A DNA stretch of 64,000 nt from Diphasiastrum complanatum (Eukaryota; Streptophyta; Lycopodiopsida; Lycopodiales; Lycopodiaceae). The notes beneath the pieces are model-generated. The model saw only the letters and a program-made list of their open reading frames with translations. It was not told where the DNA came from and ran no database searches. The DNA lies in NCBI GenBank assembly GCA_029204225.1, contig CM055092.1, positions 39,193,800 to 39,257,799 on the forward strand, written 5' to 3'. This document shows, piece after piece, positions 1-18,138 of the stretch (position 1 is the stretch's first letter; the number at the start of each line of letters is the position of its first letter). A program made the translations under genes and the position numbers.

Positions 1-37
1 TCCTCGATCAATTTCGGTAATTAATACCTGGCTACAG

Positions 38-342
38 TGGTTAGAACAGGATTCTTTGGCAAATACGACTATGGTCTCATTGGAAACATCAAACACTACG
101 GTCAATCTTCCCCCCCAGCTTACTCTCTGTCCAACATTCCTGATTCTTTCCCCCTCATGCTTGCTTATGGTGGAACAGATGCTCTGGCTGATCTAGGAGA
201 TGTACAGCGTCTCATTGCTAATCTTCCAAATCCATACGTGCTACAGTATAAACCCAACTATGGACACTTCGATTACAGCCTCGGCACATCTGCAAACAGA
301 GACGTATATCAGCTGGTAATCCAATTTCTCAAGGGCAATTGA
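38..342 (+). CDS. Acid lipase (triacylglycerol lipase 2-like), terminal exon of a gene that starts outside the window
   Basis: The exon follows an acceptor (CTACAG at 32-37) and ends at TGA 340-342. It encodes the C-terminal 100 residues of a plant acid lipase of the alpha/beta-hydrolase fold, a family that hydrolyses acylglycerols in the endomembrane or extracellular space. Visible family marks are KYDYG, the HYGQ-x-x-PP-x-Y stretch, GGTDALAD (catalytic Asp) and NYGHFDY (catalytic His). It enters in the same phase as the last exon of the full gene at 35604-42035 and is about 78% identical to it over 101 residues by eye. The exon is open and undamaged, so this copy may be functional; its nucleophile exons lie upstream of base 1. 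It is convergent with the other copy. Alternative: an isolated 3' fragment, which the window cannot exclude. Confidence 0.85.
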
Positions 343-644
343 TGGATGCATTAATATTAGCTCAGATTTCGTATTGATTCTTATATAGGCAATTTAGCAT
401 GACCTTTACAAAGGAAATAAACTCAAAAGGAGTTGCATTTTCCGCAGTTTTCCTGCCTTAAACTTTTTGCAAGAAGTTTGAAATCCAAGCGAGCAATATT
501 TTTCTATAGCATTTACATCATGTCCAGAATAGAATAATAGTCTTGTCTTCACAAAATCTGTTGTCATTTATGAGATGTTGTCATTTATGAGATGAGGATA
601 AGATTTCCCCTCTCTAAGATTAGAGAGTTAATGCTTGTTTCATG

Positions 645-880
645 ATAATGGATACCTTGACTTTTTTATAATGGATACCTTGACTTTTTTCACATGTTAC
701 ATCATGAAGCAGTGGAATGTGCCGCGCAGAGTACATTTTGTCTGGTAAGGATTTCCAAAAAAATTTAGGCTCAGGGCCTTGCCTCTGCAAAGATGTCCTC
801 TGCTTAGCACCTTCGATAATACTTGTCACAAGCACAATGCCATGTCCGGTGCTTCCATTGTGTAATGGAGTGTATATGAC
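645..880. repeat. Short tandem repeat and decayed MITE-like segment
   Basis: A 23-bp unit beginning ATAATGGATACCTTGAC occurs twice (645 and 668). Bases 700-770 then resemble one arm of the foldback element at 38086-38235, sharing the stretch CTGGTAAGGATTTCC, and 855-870 carries an ATTGTGTAATGGAG motif like the termini of that element. This looks like a decayed copy. No gene is seen in 343-1097 beyond the lipase 3' UTR. Confidence 0.4.
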
Positions 881-1097
881 TTAATTAATCTCACTTGAAG
901 ATTAGGAAATTGGAGATTATGAAATGGAACACGCATGTGCAACATATATGAAATTCACCTAACAAAATGAAAAAAGCATGTGTATTTTTGCAAAATTATG
1001 CCATGTATTATGAAGCTTGAAGTTTTTGCCCTTGTAAAAAGAATAGCAAATTATGCTTTTAAGTAACCTAAAAATGGGTAGAATTTGCAATATTCAA

Positions 1098-1236
1098 TCC
1101 ATTACGCAGTATGGAATGAGCCGAGCATATGGCATTATGCTCGGTAAAGAGTTACAGGCGAGCCCAGAGGGCCCAAGACTATGATTTTCTGCCGGGCAGA
1201 ATGTCATCTACCCAAATCATTCCATTGTGTAAAGGA
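1098..1236. repeat. Small foldback (MITE-like) element
   Basis: The ends are imperfect inverted repeats: TCCATTACGCAGTATGGAAT at the left and, on the opposite strand, TCCTTTACACAATGGAAT at the right, about 139 bp apart. There is an inner hairpin around GCATATGGCATTATGC and no ORF. The terminal word CATTACGCA recurs at the termini of the elements near 38.2 kb. This fits a non-autonomous DNA transposon; target duplications are not clear. Confidence 0.5.
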
Positions 1237-1660
1237 TAGTGGCTGCATTTTCACATGAGTTTATGTAGTAGAATCTACATTTGAAAAACATAATCAACAT
1301 TTTTAAAACTAAGATTTCTTCACATGACCATTATGAAGCATAATTTTGCATCTACAAACCATAATCACCCTTGAAAATGGTCGGTCACCCATTTAGCTTT
1401 TTAAGTAATCTGAAATATGGGCAAAAAATGCAGCAACTATCCTTTAAGTAGTTGTGAAGAGAATGGTGCTGATCAATTTATGACATCCACTTTAGGCATG
1501 TGTGTGCACACGTGTGTACATGTCTTTATATTTGTGTGTTTGCGAATAGAGAGAGAATATTTATGTTCTCTTCGTGTCTTGCATAGCATACTGGCTACAC
1601 ATGATAGGCATCATTCTCTTGCATGATAGGGACATTGTGCAGAACAAGTAGGGAGGAGAG

Positions 1661-4256
<2,596 letters not shown>

Positions 4257-4867
4257 TGAATGAGTCTGTTATGGGTGATTGGATATGGAAATCAAGATTT
4301 CAAATTTGAATGCAAGTTACTCCAATGGATTTCACTATATTATGGGTGATTAGATCTGAACTCATTATTTGTGTGTCCATTTTTTTGTGATTCAGACAAG
4401 GTGAATATACTTTCAAGATTCTTGACATTGGACGAGAGTGAATCATTTTTTGTAGTGAAAATCTTTGTGGATTTTTCCTTTTAGAAGCAAGTGAGAGATT
4501 AACTTCATCTAATTATTCTATTTGGATTTTTCCTTTTAGAAGCAAGTGAAAGATTAACTTCAAAGTATCGTGACACTCATCCTATCGCTCAATATGTATT
4601 GGCCAAATCATACTTGAAGTGCCATAAGAGTCAAAGATTAAAGCATTTTTAAAAAACACTTTAAAGAGTTTACCTCTCGTACTCTTGGATCCTCTGTGTG
4701 CACTCCATTGGCCCAAATATGATCGTTAGCAATCCTCCTTGTCCGAATCTTAAGGCCTTTGCATTGTGTGCATGTACATAGTATCCTCTCATCATATTAT
4801 GGTTGAAACTGGTCCAATAATCCAATTGCAAATGATAAGTTATAATGTAGCACAAATTCTTTCAGTG

Positions 4868-5452
4868 TCATTCATGTGAAAACTGACAAATTCTAACATG
4901 TGACAAAAAATGAAAAAATAGTCTTTCTACATTTTGTGCATTTGCAACCTTCATTTGTGAGGGAGTGGTGTCTTGGCTTTCCAAAGAGCAATATTTTATA
5001 TCACAATCCTCAACCAAATCGGAGTACATCACTATTACAAATAAAAACATTATGACATAAATCAATATAAATACATGTGATGGATCAACAAGCGATCTAC
5101 GTCGACTGATGGAAGAGATTGAAGATGAACTAGTCAATAGTTGTTCATTGTACTTTAGTCTTGCTTGCTCCTTTTTGCTGTGATAGAGCTCAATTCTTTT
5201 TTCTTTCTCTAAATCATGTGGAGGTACGATAATTTTCCTAGAATTCATAATTCCAATCAAATGTCATTGTAAGAATAAATTTGCAAGAGAAATTATACAC
5301 TCATATTCAAATAAAAAATAAAGTGCAATTGATGTCAATATCAATAACAATATATACCTACTGTTGCGATCATGAGATGAATTGCTATCTGATGATGATG
5401 ACATCGTCGATGACATATACACATTGTAGCCAACTACTCCCCATTCAATCAC
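4868..5452 (-). CDS. Unrecognised small two-exon gene model (weak)
   Basis: A minus-strand frame starts at 5452 (or a second ATG near 5416), runs through a Ser/Asp-rich segment and reaches a plausible donor (TAG|GTATAT, exon end 5358). A plausible acceptor (TTCTAG|G, exon start 5237) continues in the same phase into a charged segment (RKIIVPPHDLEKEKRIELYH) followed by a Ser-rich stretch and a hydrophobic segment, with a stop at 4868. The family is not recognised; a serine-rich start followed by a basic region can occur in transposon-encoded proteins, but no catalytic motif is visible. Only phase agreement and composition support it, so it may be chance. The rest of 4254-6820 shows no other gene. 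Confidence 0.25.
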
Positions 5453-5989
5453 TCATTGATTAATTAATACTTGGCTCAAGTTAGTTAGTGATAAATCTCT
5501 TTGGATTGGCCTAGTGTGCCATGGTATCTCATGACGAGCAATCAAAATGAGGTTCATACTGACAAATGTTAGACGTCTCGATGTCTAGATTTAGAGTAAC
5601 TCTTAATTTCAATATGTTATTTGTGACAAGGTCAGTTGCAATCTTGCAATATACTTTGGGAGTTTGGCTTCGACAATTCTATGGCCACAATTCTATGGTC
5701 ACAATTACATGGATCGTTCCTATGGTCACAATTCTATCATTGTTGTCATTCTCATAATGAGTTAGAAAGATATTCTCATTACCAAAGGTACCAGGATGTT
5801 GCATGGGTGTTCCACCTCGCTCTTTACAATTAGTCTCTTCAGGGTCCTTCATCATTTGGCTCAAGTTATTTGAGTGTGATTCAAGGGTGGGTAATTAAGA
5901 TGGTTGTGAATGTCTCTCTTGAAATATGCATTCATCCTTTCTATCTATGGTTGCTTTGTATGCAAGATGATGTTCCTCGAATCAAAAAG

Positions 5990-6620
5990 AAAAGGCGAGC
6001 AATTGGACAATGTCAATCAATCATATACTAGCTAGCACACCATTGATCAACATCTTCATTACAATGCTAAATGATATTTCAACTAATGACTATGATTTCA
6101 TACAAGGTTATGTAGGTCACACTTAAAAAGATATATCATATAGGCCACATATCACTAAGGTCCTCAATACAACATAAATGCTATTGATCATGAATCTAAA
6201 CCCCATGCAACCATTTAAGAGGTCGCATGACAAAAACAAAAAAATTCTATTTGATCATATAATTATGTCATCATATTATATCAAATCTATGACACCTAGA
6301 TTATTAACAAATTAAATTTTATGATATCACCGATTTGACATAATATTATGTCATAAAATCCTAATAAACTTGTCAAATTACTTGTTTAATAACAATATGT
6401 ACTATTTTTTATCTCATAATTTTGTCTTGTATGTCAAATCTCAAGAAAAATAAAATTTATAACAATATAAAACTAGTAAATACTACCATAATGATCTTTG
6501 AATTGATTTTTTTATGTTCCATCATACTAAAAAATATATTTTATGTAAGATTTTATGTCAAATCTTACAATAAAATATTCTCATAAAATCTAGAAAAATT
6601 ATGACTTGCATATGACATTT
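5990..6620. repeat. AT-rich palindrome-rich block
   Basis: The block contains many interleaved ATGTCA/TGACAT words in both orientations and an 18-bp perfect palindrome, TGACATAATATTATGTCA, at 6336-6353. It could be the body of a small DNA transposon or a secondary-structure-prone region. No coding frame is seen. Confidence 0.4.
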
Positions 6621-6827
6621 AAAGCATGCAAGCCCATGTGGGGGACCCTCCCATGTGTGAAGAGAGGAAAAAAAATCGCGTGGATTATCCACGCGTGGAT
6701 ACCTTCTGCGTGAATAATCCACAACCATATTTTCGTGAGCATTCTTGCTCCCCTTCTTTTGCTTTGAAGTTTTAGTGGTTTTCCTAATCTAGTGTTTAGT
6801 GCTCTTTTTAAGCTCTATAGATCTTGC

Positions 6828-6985
6828 TTGCTTGCTTAGTTGCTTGCTTGCTTTTGCTTGTTTTTGCTTGCTCTTCCTTGCTCTTCCTTGCTAGTGATCT
6901 TGCTCTTGCTATTGCTTGCAAGCTCTTCCTAATCTATTGACCTTGCTTGCTTGCTCTTGCTTGCTATTGATCTATTGCTTTCTTG
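6828..6985. repeat. Degenerate CTTG(C)-rich simple repeat
   Basis: Repeated CTTGCTTG and CTCTTGCTTG words fill the region directly upstream of the gene at 7078. Being pyrimidine-rich and immediately 5' of the ATG, it may lie in the 5' UTR of that gene. Confidence 0.75.
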
Positions 6986-7077
6986 TCATTGCTTACTCTT
7001 CTAATCTAATACTCTTCACTGCTCTTTCACTCCCATTCTCCACTACTCTCTAACTTTTAAAGTTTTTCTTTGATACA

Positions 7078-8217
7078 ATGTCTTCAAGTGGTAGGTCAAG
7101 TGGAAGGTCAAGTGGGAGACCATCTAGGAGAAGAGCTCGTGAGGAGTCCGAAGAATACAATCAAGATTGGTTTGAAAATCTATCTCCTCAACAAAGAGAT
7201 AGAATAAAAAATATTGTGTTATCTTCTTCGAGTGAGTCATCTGAGAGAAGAGCTTCCGAGGATGTCCTTTTTCAGGAATCATGTAGTGTGTATTATGATC
7301 TTAATCCACGTGGTGGAGTTATAAAAAATACGCGTGGCAATGTAGTTCATGCCCATTTGCGTGATTTAGTTGCTTTATATTTTGGTAAAGATTACATGAT
7401 CAATTGGTCCTCCCAATCACTTCAACATAGAAATAAAATAATAGAGACTTTATATTCTGAATTCCCTCAATCCAATGCTTTTAGTAGGACTTTGACCTTG
7501 AATTCAATGTGTCTTTGGATTCAAAACGAAAGGCAATGGATGAGAAGAGCCATGAAGAATCCCAAGAATCCCATGAAGCCTGGATGGTACTCCAAAAGGG
7601 ATTGGAGAAAGGTGAAAGGGGAATTGTTGCAAAACAATTTGCAAAAGTATGAACAACAACGTAGGGCCGCCACCAAAAAGCTCTTAAAACATCGCCAAAG
7701 TCACTTGGGATCAGGAGAAAGAGGCCCAATTTGTAATTGCAATATTTTTTACTATGATTCTATTTTTGTAGTGAGATTGTTAATGTTTTTTATTGCTAAA
7801 CTATATTGTATTACTAAACTATGTTCTTTTGTTGAATGTAGCTTAGTGATTTTGGAAGACACATGACTGCGGTGGAGTACAAACAAGGTTATGATCAAGG
7901 ATATGCCGGTCTTAAAGCTTTTATGGAATCCCATGGATTGTTTCCAATCATAAACTCTTAACCTTTATTGTTTTGTGATTGTTTACTTTGTAGTTTACAA
8001 GTAAGCTTAATCTCAATTTAATCGAATCTTTGATTCGATTTTATAGAGAGGCCCTACAACTTCAAGCGTTCCTGATGTGGAGGAAAATGTGGAAAATATT
8101 GAGGAGCAAAATGTGGAAGAGAACGTGAATGAGAACGAAGGGGAGTTTGAAGATGTGGACACCAACATACACCTACAAGACGAAGGAAGCAAGGAGGAAG
8201 GAAGTGATGATGAGTAG
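7078..8217 (+). CDS. Unrecognised three-exon gene, possibly transposon-associated
   Basis: Exon 1 starts at ATG 7078 and runs to about 7730. It has a basic Ser/Arg/Gly-rich start (residues 1-25), an acidic Ser patch (about 40-65) and a tryptophan-rich helical region with a W-x6-R-x-W spacing near residue 155 and GWYSKRDWRKVKGELL near 185. Exon 2 (7842-7961) encodes HMTAVEYKQGYDQGYAGLKA to a stop. A third open stretch, 8047-8217, follows an acceptor (TTTTATAG) and is strongly acidic (many Glu/Asn, ending SDDE). The middle region faintly resembles proteins of plant En/Spm-like elements (Transposase_24 type), but I see no catalytic triad. The junctions are not all resolved: no donor after exon 1 gives the required phase, and exon 2 has its own stop. 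A host or element origin is open. Confidence 0.4.
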
Positions 8218-8562
8218 AGTTTTAAAATTGAATGTAAGGCCATGTATGAAGGGGAAATTCATTCTCTCATCAATGTACTTTTTTTTAAGTCAATATAATG
8301 TTTTGGCACTACATCATTCTTGCAAAACTATTGAATGCGCATATTTTTAATTCATGAATGCAAATGTATAGTTTTATTGAATGCACATCTATTGAATGCA
8401 AATGTATCTATTGATATATTCAATGCAATGTATAGTCTATTTAATGCAAATGTATCTATTGATGAATTCAATGCAATGTATTTCTTTTAGCACATGATTT
8501 GCATGCTAGAATACACAATGGAAAGTAATGGAAAGCACAATGAAAAGTAATGGAAAACCACA

Positions 8563-10372
8563 TGGTTACTTATATAGATTGGCACGTTGACTCTAGTCAA
8601 GCCTTGAAAACCTCTGTTCTAGTCAATAAAGCATTACTATGATATCATCGCTTACGATACTTGAATTATGCATCTATTTTGAGCATGTCTACACAATCCA
8701 TGCTTTTTGATCTCGACTATCCTTCTGGTAAGGTCGATCTCCCTGTCTGTCATAGCTGCATCTCTGGAAAGCAGGCTAGGATTCCTTCTAGATCAAACCA
8801 TAGGCATGCATCAAAATGTCTGTTAGATGTTGTTCATATAGATATGTGGACCTATGCAAACTTCTTCATTGCTAGATGCAAAGTATTTCATTACTTTTAT
8901 TAATGATTTCTCTAGAAGAACAATTGTTTATTTCATTTAACAGAAATCAGAGGCTTTTATCAAATTTAGACAATTCAAAGAGCATGTTGAGAATCAAACT
9001 GGCAAACAAATCAAAGCATTGAGGTCAGATAACGGGGGAGAATACATCTCCAACGAATTCAAGGAGTATTGCCTTAACAACGACAATGAGCAACAATGCA
9101 TTACCTCCTATTCACCTCAGTCAAATGGTCTTGCTGAGAGAAAGAACAGAACCTTAGTTGAATTGACAAAGTGCATGTCCCACATGCGACACTTCCGAAG
9201 TCCTTCTGGGCTGAAGCTATTTCAACAACAACCTATATTCAGAACAGATGTCCTTCTAAAGGTCTCTCAAACAAAACACCATTCGAAGTTTGGACAGGTA
9301 ACAAACTTTCTTTATCAAACCTATGAGTTTTTGGATGTACTACTTTTGCGCAAATACCTCGTGATCTCAAGAAGAAGCTCGACGTCCAGAGTATCAAATG
9401 CATTTTCATCAGCTACACTACTTCAAATCAAGCCTACAAGTTATTCGATCCCATTGAGTCAAAGATATTCACTAGTCGAGATGTCATCTTCATCGAAGAT
9501 CAGTTTATCGACCTCAAAGAAAAAGACAAAGCCCACATAGCTAAGGCTTCAGTTTCATCCAACACATTGAACTTCCCAGTTCCTCAGTAGACTATACCCA
9601 TTGAAGGTACAAGCTCTTCTACTTTTGAAAAACAAGAAATCAACAACGAATCCGAAGACACTGGTGTTGTAGTTCAGCAACTACAGTATGATGGAAATGA
9701 TAAACTTCCTCTATTACCCAAAAGATCTTCAAGAGCAAGCAAACCACCTAACTGGTATATCGACGAGTCTGCAGCCTACCTTGTTCAAGAACCGACGTTT
9801 GTCCAAGAGGCACTCAGTCAGCCTAGATCAAATATCTAGAAAGAAGCTATGGATAAAGAATATTCATCTCTTATCAAGAACCAGACGGATAATTGTCAAA
9901 TTACCTGCTAGCAGAAACGTAGTTGATTGCAAATGGATTTTCAAAGTCAAGTACAATGCAAATGGAAGCATCAACAGGAGAAAGGCACGACTTGTTGCTA
10001 GAGGATTTTCTTAAGTATACAACGTTGATTACACTGAGACCTTCAGTCTAGTAGTCAAGAATTCTTCTGTTCGACTTTTGCTATCATTTGCCACTGCAGC
10101 AGATTTGGAAATACATCAAATGGATGTACAGATAGCATATTTCAATGGAGTTATCGAATAACACATTTACATGGTGCAATCCGAAGGTTATATTATCAAG
10201 GGTAAACACAATCATGTGTGTAAACTCCACAAGGCACTTTATGGCTTGAAACAATTTGCTCGAGCATGGTTTCAAAGGATCAATACTTTTTTTATTGGTC
10301 ATAGCTACACACCTAGCTCTTAAGATTCAAATGTTTATTTCAAAGCAGTGCAACAGTCTTTTATCATTATTA
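8563..10372 (+). mobile_element. Copia retrotransposon fragment A1, truncated at both ends
   Basis: It begins in the gag-pre-integrase domain (HRLRYLNYAS with CHSCISGKQ near 8640-8780) and continues into the integrase core (RSDNGGEY near 9022; SPQSNGLAERKNRT near 9115, giving the second Asp and Glu of the DDE triad). It then runs through the variable linker to the N-terminal reverse transcriptase ([12 protein letters not shown] near 9925; LHKALYGLKQ near 10235). Several stops and frameshifts break it (about 8900, 9540, 10012, 10161, 10321). Homology ends abruptly at 10372, just before the YxDD box. It is the same family as the minus-strand copy at 50554-53777. No LTR is visible, so this is a dead fragment. 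Confidence 0.9.
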
Positions 10373-14024
<3,652 letters not shown>

Positions 14025-15160
14025 GGCCTGATGGGACATTCTCAAATAACAGGAAACTCTCCGAAAGTGGATAGATCCGAACAGTTGAAGTTAATCGATG
14101 TGAACGACGATTGGCTTCAGTATGAATCAGAATCTATGGTATATCTTGCGAATTAACACGTTTTGTTTCTCGTCTTGCACAGTATTTAAGCTAGAGCATT
14201 CATATTTGTACGAAGCACATTAAAAAACTCCTTAAGCTCTAAACTTTTACGCCGATACAAATATGTGTATATAATTTGTATACAAGCATGTGGGTGATGT
14301 ATGCAGGCTCGGCAAGCATATCCTCCTAAACAGGAAGACTTAATATTGGTAAGCAAATCAAATTACCCCGGTATAACTAGTGATCATTGTAGCTTTGGTG
14401 TGGTATTAAATAGTTCCTAAAGAATAAATGATTTCATCATCACTCCTAACGAATATAAAGTTTTTGATCCCCAGTAGTCCATTCTTTGGACTTGCTACCC
14501 GCTGTAAACGTGAGCTATTGGTTATTTTCAGACATGCACTCCGGTTCGCAGCTCTAGCAAAAGAAATCCAACCAGTTCAGATGGTAATTGCAAACGGCAT
14601 AAGTACTTGCACTCAAGAATGAAACGTTCCAGATCGGTGAGCTATATCATGTCAACTGTATTATTCGAAAATTGCGTAAATAAAAGTTTAGTTTGCAATT
14701 GAGAAAAGAATCACAAGCAAGCTGCAATCGTTCTCTCTCATACTAGACGATTTGTCTTCTAATTGTAAATTTGCTCTCAAATTAAAGGTCTGGCTGAGCA
14801 GTTTGCTAACAAGAGTGAAACGCTCTCTAAATCTTTCATCTATATCATGTCTACAATTGGAGAACTTTGTAGAGAACGTACTGCTGTGTGATCTGCATTT
14901 GAGAGAAGAATCACAATCAAGCTGTCGTTTGCTCTCATACCAGACGATTTGTCTCCTAACTGTAAGTTTGCTCTCAAAGGTCTCGCTTGCTTACAGCAGT
15001 TTGCCAATTAAAGACCAGCTGAACTATGCAGGTTGCAGCTACCGGAAAACGGCCAATCCAGCTCGTTGTCACATTAGCTGCGCAGAAATTTTTGGATTCT
15101 GAAAATTTAACCAATATCGACACATCATTGAAAAGTAGCAGTAGCTTATCCATGGACTAG
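14025..15160 (+). CDS. Unrecognised five-exon gene encoding a basic protein of about 157 residues
   Basis: Five candidate exons, 14025-14138, 14307-14348, 14532-14636, 14802-14885 and 15032-15160, each have AG before and (except the last) GT after. Each is a multiple of three and open in phase 0, and the last ends at TAG 15158-15160. Chance agreement of all five is unlikely. The product has a hydrophilic start (first ATG 14031), VNDDWLQYESESM, a basic Ser/Arg/Lys segment in exon 3 that could be a nuclear localisation signal, a helical segment KSETLSKSFIYIMSTIGELC and a Ser-rich tail. I do not recognise the family. The 5' end is not fixed, so further upstream exons are possible. The fourth acceptor lies within a local tandem duplication. 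No transposon motif is present, so a host gene or a recent pseudogene is most likely. Confidence 0.5.
14701..15015. repeat. Local tandem duplication (about 198-bp spacing) carrying a splice acceptor
   Basis: A segment beginning GAGAAAAGAATCACAAGC (14702) is repeated with changes from about 14900 (GAGAGAAGAATCACAATC). Both copies run through GACGATTTGTCT and TTTGCTCTCAAA to a CAG|TTTGC acceptor-like end. The first acceptor begins exon 4 of the gene above; the second lies in the following intron. Confidence 0.75.
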
Positions 15161-16467
15161 TTATCAAGGAGTTCTCACGGTGCTGCTGGCAGTGTCTGAA
15201 TGTTCCTGGCTCAAGTGATGGAACTTTTACGATTGATTGAAGAGAGGAAGCAGATCTAAGAGAATGATGAACATGGCGTCCGATCATTGAATACAAGAAT
15301 TGCATATGATCAAAATCAAAGAGAAACTGTTTATTAAGGCTTTCATAACCTTGTTATCCGTTGTCCAAATTAGATTCGGTCTTTGAAGTTGTCAAAAAAA
15401 CAGACATGACAAGCAACAACGTCAGGAAATGTCCGATATTATAGAATGGGTTGTTATATGTACGTTTACGGGCAATTTACTATGTTTCAGCTAAGAAAGA
15501 AATTAAAACTCCAAATCTTAATGATAACACTACTAAAAATTGTGTGCTTTGTAATTTGTTATGTGTACTTCTATGAGTGGTTTCTGAGCAATTTACTATG
15601 CTTTAGGTAAGAATGTACATGGCATGGAACTAAAATCACATAGGCCTTGCAATGATGGTGGTATTTCTGGGTTTGTGAAAATATTTGAAAGGACATATAA
15701 GTTGAAATAACAATCGAATAAGAATGGATGAAAACGAATCAATTGCTTAGCCTTGACATGTTCTTCCGTCACATCAAAATCTCAAAAAAAATTGTCCCAA
15801 TTTATAGGGATATCACAAGATTCAACCCCAAAATTGTACAAAGTTCTTTACCAAAACTAATGCATTTTAGAAGTCTTTGGTTCAACAAAGTTACATGTCA
15901 TTTCATCTAATAAATGCACATAAATCGATATTTGCATAATAAATCTTATAAACCTAGACCATACGGTTCACTTCTGATTTGTGTACTCATGCATTGCTTC
16001 TGTGTGAATGATCTGTATACTTTATACTATAGTCATTTCATCGTAATGATTAACAGACAGCTCTGTTAGATTTCTTACAAAGGTTATCGGCCCACTTCAT
16101 TAAGAGATCAATCGTTGCGAAGCACGTAGGGTACATTGAGCAAGTGTCAGTGAGAAGGTGGCCTCGAGGGAGAACTGGAAGCATCGTTGGGGAAGAATCT
16201 CTTCATCTTGCTACTTGAAGATGGCGATCGAACCAACTGGAACCATAATGAAGTTGGAGAGTTCAAACTATTAACTGGAAGATGAAGTTCATTCTGAAGG
16301 TGAGAGGGCTATATATGGGGGGGTGGTTGACGGAGTCATGTTGTTGGGGGTGACCAGGAGAGCATTCCGATCATCAATGAAGCTATGGCAGAAGCACCCA
16401 GAATTAAGGAGAGGCACGCAACAGAGGACTATCCACCAGAGATGGTCTCCCCATCCACCAAACAGGC
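15161..16467. other. No recognisable gene; leader of the gypsy element at its right end
   Basis: No coding frame is supported in 15161-16060. Bases 16060-16467 are immediately 5' of the gypsy gag and probably belong to its untranslated leader, but no LTR boundary or primer site could be recognised. Confidence 0.35.
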
Positions 16468-18138
16468 TTGATTAAATCGATATTTCAGGACGAAATCCCA
16501 AGTCCAAGAGCCATCCACCACCCATTCGACATATGGGAACTCATGCGTTTTAAAGCTCCATATGATCGACCACATTTTCATGCTGCCGAATCTTCACATG
16601 CACGAGCTCACTTAAACGGAGCTTTTGCAAATAATGTTCCGCGTACTGAAAAACGTACTCCAAAGCTAGATTTACCTAAGGACGATGGTAACGCCGATCC
16701 TCAAAGATTTCTTCAAGTCTTTGAGAATGCATGTGATGTCTATGGCAAGACATCACCAGACGCCATGGTACAGCTCTTCTCGATGACCATGATCGATCAA
16801 GCACGAGAATGGTTTTTTAACCTTGATCGTGAAGATAAACGAGACTGGTCACTCTTGAAGGAGGCATTTATCAAACGCTTCAAGCCATTTCGCTTGATCG
16901 AAAGTCCTTTATTCAAGCTCAGTAACATCAAAATGACAAAAGATGAGAAAGTATGTGACTACATTGAATGATTTAAAAGATTAAAAAGTCAGGTACAAGA
17001 GCAACCCACTGAGTCTATGCTCATAATTTGGTTCCTCGTTGGACTTCCACGATGGGTACAACATGAACTTCGCTCCAATGATGAATATACATCATTGAAA
17101 CAAGCCATGTCTGATGCCATTTGGGAGGAAGACGAAGGCTCAGATGTCGATGAGCCACGTGAACGGAGAGCACATCGTGTTGTCCAAGAAGCTCGACCAA
17201 ACGAGGAAACACGAGAACAGTTGTGGAAAACACAGATGGAGTTGCTTAACCAGCAACACCAACAACAGATGGAGAAACTCACGAAAGAGTTTCAAAACAC
17301 TCTTAAGTCTATCCAGAGTTCCATGCCAGGTCAATTACCCACTGGCCAAATCCACCATAGACGAGAGAACACATGGTGCCCTCATTGTCGAGGTGCCCAC
17401 ACTGGCAATGAGTGCCCTTCATACCAACCGGTCCCAGATACTTCATTGATTAAATGTGACATCTGCGACTTTATGGGGCATACATCACTTTATTGCTATT
17501 ATAACCTGAGGAATCAGTCTCACAACTGGTCAAGGGGACATTATCAACCTCCTCGACAACCATTTGTTTCACAGAATCAACACACGCACTACCAACCACG
17601 AAACAACCAAGTCCATATACAAGAGTTGCCCAGACAACCTAGACATGAACCTCAACCACAGCTGGTGCTCTTAGGACCACCTCCAAGAGGACAGCCTCAT
17701 CTAGGAACACAAAAACTTAGGCACCCTCGAGAGTCTGTACAAGCACATCTGGTAGAAAACTCCTACGATCACTCATATCATCACGTTACAACACTTCCAT
17801 CACCTAGTTGTCAACAATATCAAACTGACAACTCATGCTCGTGCAAACGAGATGAGTATTCCACACCACCAGAAAATCCAGCACAGCTAGCCATCCAAGA
17901 TGGTTATGCTATCACCATAGGACCAATGAGCAACCGTTGCTTTATTTGTGGTGAAACAGGACACTTCATGGTTGACTGTAAAGTCAAAAACCACTACCAT
18001 GCGGAATGTCCAGATTGTGTTTGCAAACACAGTTTCAAGGATTGCCCTAAACAACCTAACAGGATTCTTCCAGCACTTCATATATCATCCGAACTTGTTA
18101 GAGTTCCAACTAGAGCACAACGCCAACAACAAGAATAG
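16468..18138 (+). pseudogene. Gypsy gag polyprotein with four zinc knuckles, one in-frame stop
   Basis: The N-terminal part carries a retrotransposon gag core (PKLDLPKDDGNADPQRFLQVFE to WFFNL and the KRFKPF region), the structural domain that assembles the virus-like particle. A TGA at 16969-16971 interrupts the frame, which then continues without shift to TAG 18136-18138. After a Gln-rich coiled segment come two knuckle-like motifs close together (CPHCRGAHTGNEC near 17377; CDICDFMGHTSLYC near 17454) and, after a long Pro/Gln/His-rich linker, two more (CFICGETGHFMVDC near 17937; CPDCVCKHSFKDC near 18006). The middle two have canonical CX2CX4HX4C spacing; the outer two are one residue short before His. 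Two or fewer knuckles is usual. The frame runs on past 18138 to 18507. Confidence 0.85.
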
